Shown here in pieces: positions 5,320 through 6,597 of a stretch of 6,597 bases of DNA. The first letter of the stretch is position 1. Each line of letters begins with the position of its first letter. Below the pieces are notes generated by a model, which was given only the letters and a program-made list of their open reading frames with translations, did not search any database and was not told where the DNA came from. The position numbers were made by a program, and so were the translations under genes. The DNA comes from an uncultured Oscillibacter sp. (GTDB lineage Bacteria > Bacillota > Clostridia > Oscillospirales > Oscillospiraceae): contig CAOJHG010000126.1 in assembly GCA_948435975.1 (NCBI GenBank), positions 1-6,597 on the forward strand, read 5' to 3'.

Positions 5320-5371
5320 GTCCGTCGGGAATCTGACAGGGCTTCTCTCCAGGTTTCCCGCTTCTGCTACT

Positions 5372-5399
5372 ATTATAATCCTCCAGGCCCTGCCGTCAA
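5372..5399 (-). promoter_or_regulatory. Near-consensus housekeeping promoter of the YjdF-like gene
   Basis: On the minus strand a -35 TTGACG (5394-5399) and a perfect -10 TATAAT (5372-5377) are separated by 16 bases. Transcription would start near 5365. The leader contains a 6-bp inverted repeat CGGGAA/TTCCCG upstream of the ribosome site, but no recognised riboswitch core. Confidence 0.75.
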
Positions 5400-5415
5400 A
5401 TAGAAAATAAGAATT

Positions 5416-5450
5416 CTTGCGGGACCCGCTTTCTGTGCAGGTCCCGCAAG
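5416..5450 (-). terminator. Rho-independent terminator after the activase gene
   Basis: CTTGCGGGACC (5416-5426) and GGTCCCGCAAG (5440-5450) form a perfect 11-bp stem with a 13-base loop. On the minus strand it is followed by the T-rich stretch AATTCTTATTTTCTATTT. It lies 46 bases after the stop of the activase gene and upstream of the next promoter, so it separates the two transcription units. Confidence 0.85.
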
Positions 5451-5496
5451 CTTCACGCTGTCATTGCCGCCGCGTATGCCGCCGCAGACTCTAAAT

Positions 5497-6597
5497 TTAT
5501 GTAGCGGTCCGGGCGTTCTTTTTGGCTTCCCCTGAGGAAAATGCAGCGGACTTCTCATTCATAAGAAGCATTTGGAGGCGGTTCTCCACGTTGGCGAAGC
5601 TGGTGTCCGGGTCCAAGTCCAAAGGCAGAATCTGAATGGCAGGGAATTCCTCCTTCACCTTCTTCATGGCGCCCCGTCCGCAGATGTGGTTCGGCAGGCA
5701 TCCGAAGGGCTGTAAAATCACAAAGGACCGCACGCCCTTCTGCGCATACTCCCGGATCTCCCCTGGAATCAGCCAGCCCTCGCCGGATATGAAGGTCCGG
5801 TCCATCACTGCATCCGTCTCCTCCGCCAGTTCCGGAAGAGGGGTGGCGGGTTCATACAGGGGATGCTCAGCCGCAATTTCTTCCAAAGTATGCAGCACAG
5901 TCTGGAACATCTTCTCTCCGCCCTTGGTAGCCAGCGCGTCTCCCAGGGGATAGCGGACGCGGTAGTTTTCCATCTCCGACAGGCGGGCCAGGTAGTCCTT
6001 GCGGAACACGTTCGTCATCCGGGGCAGGGTCACCTCCATGCCGTTCTGTTCCAAATAGGACTCAATGTGGAAATTGGAGCCGGGGTGGAACGTCACCAGA
6101 TACTCTCCTGTCACAAAGGCCCTTGGACGCGGACTGCTCCGGTCATAGGGGACAGCCCGGAAATCGTCGATTGCCTTCCGGAACGCGGAAACAGCCTGAC
6201 GGGTCCCTTTGGTCAGGGCGGCGGCAATGCGGTCCACCGACAGTTCAAAAATCCGGTCCGTCTCACCGGAATGACGCTCGTAAGGACGAATCCGGCGGCG
6301 CAGCTCCTCCAGAAAATCCATCATGGCGATTGCCCACAGGGACCGGAGGTTGAACCGCATTCCCATTCGGATGCCGGGGTGCATCTCCTTGGTGTCCGCC
6401 GGGTCCGTGGAGACGATGGGGACCTTCTGGAAGCCCGCCGCGTCCAGCGCCCGCCGGAGAAGCGCGGAATAGTGGGACAAGCGGCAGTCGCCCTGGTACT
6501 TCACCATAGCCACCGCTACCTGATCCAAAGGATATCTCCCGCTTTGCAGGGCGCTGATGGCCTCTCCAATGACCATCTGGGCAGGGAAGCAGGTATC
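5497..6597 (-). CDS. Acyl-CoA dehydratase activase-like protein (2-hydroxyglutaryl-CoA dehydratase activator superfamily, DUF2229 C-terminal region), partial
   Basis: The last 366 residues of a gene that enters from the right edge; the frame is open to base 6597, so the N-terminus is missing. Visible motifs: DTCFPAQMVIGEAISAL (1-17), KYQGDCRLSHYSALLRRAL (33-51), GEYLVTFHPGSNFHIE (164-179), ILQPFGCLPNHICGRGAMK (294-312) and DLDPDTSFANVENRLQMLL (327-345). These match the C-terminal part of the very large (about 1,400-residue) activase-like proteins that join ASKHA-type activator domains to a dehydratase-like DUF2229 region. C3, C38, C300 and C306 are candidates for iron-sulfur binding. Related activators use ATP to inject one electron into 2-hydroxyacyl-CoA dehydratases during amino-acid fermentation, but the substrate of these large fused proteins is generally not known. 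An independent terminator follows. I cannot exclude that this gene is a shorter, split version. Confidence 0.88.
   Translation of the reverse strand, partial: DTCFPAQMVIGEAISALQSGRYPLDQVAVAMVKYQGDCRLSHYSALLRRALDAAGFQKVPIVSTDPADTKEMHPGIRMGMRFNLRSLWAIAMMDFLEELRRRIRPYERHSGETDRIFELSVDRIAAALTKGTRQAVSAFRKAIDDFRAVPYDRSSPRPRAFVTGEYLVTFHPGSNFHIESYLEQNGMEVTLPRMTNVFRKDYLARLSEMENYRVRYPLGDALATKGGEKMFQTVLHTLEEIAAEHPLYEPATPLPELAEETDAVMDRTFISGEGWLIPGEIREYAQKGVRSFVILQPFGCLPNHICGRGAMKKVKEEFPAIQILPLDLDPDTSFANVENRLQMLLMNEKSAAFSSGEAKKNARTAT

Noticed and set aside
5304..5371. Possible riboswitch in the leader of the YjdF-like gene
   Set aside because: Only a 6-bp CGGGAA/TTCCCG inverted repeat is visible; no known aptamer core could be matched.

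Overview
The window reads almost entirely from the minus strand and looks like a chromosome segment of a strictly anaerobic, fairly GC-rich Clostridia member, probably of the Oscillospiraceae/Ruminococcaceae type. This is inferred from the gene content (class III anaerobic ribonucleotide reductase, a large activator protein of the 2-hydroxyacyl-CoA dehydratase kind, an AGCS amino-acid symporter), strong GC preference at third codon positions, and Firmicutes-style Shine-Dalgarno sequences. No tRNA, rRNA, CRISPR array, insertion sequence or phage gene was seen.

Layout in the direction of transcription, from the right edge to the left. (1) 6597-5497: the C-terminal 366 residues of an acyl-CoA dehydratase activase-like protein, closed by a clear intrinsic terminator (5416-5450). 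(2) A near-consensus promoter (5372-5399) drives a TTG-started YjdF-like (DUF2238-type) membrane protein (5303-4419). After it come a doubtful 56-codon ORF (4438-4268), a strong hairpin whose T-tract points to the plus strand, and an AGCS sodium:amino-acid symporter (4162-2789). (3) A second promoter, overlapped by a Fur-family-like operator (2738-2756), drives two CobW/COG0523 GTPases: a canonical one with a CXCC motif and a 48-residue stretch containing 32 histidines (2652-1576), and a divergent one without CXCC whose C-terminus resembles the YcgQ/TIGR03943 domain (1501-572). A bidirectional-looking terminator (517-551) closes this operon. (4) The start of nrdD (313-1, running off the left edge), preceded by an extended -10 promoter and candidate NrdR boxes.

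The most interesting part is the two-GTPase operon. The first protein has everything expected of a zinc (or other transition-metal) metallochaperone GTPase. The second looks like a specialised partner that lost the metal-transfer cysteine motif but gained a Cys/His-containing C-terminal domain otherwise known from putative permease-associated proteins. Both have a degenerate guanine-specificity (NKxD) motif. The Fur-like operator and a weaker Zur-like sequence between the two genes suggest control by metal. NrdD enzymes carry a structural zinc site, so metal supply to the downstream nrdD product is a possible but unproven link. All assignments come from reading motifs by eye; no database search was run.
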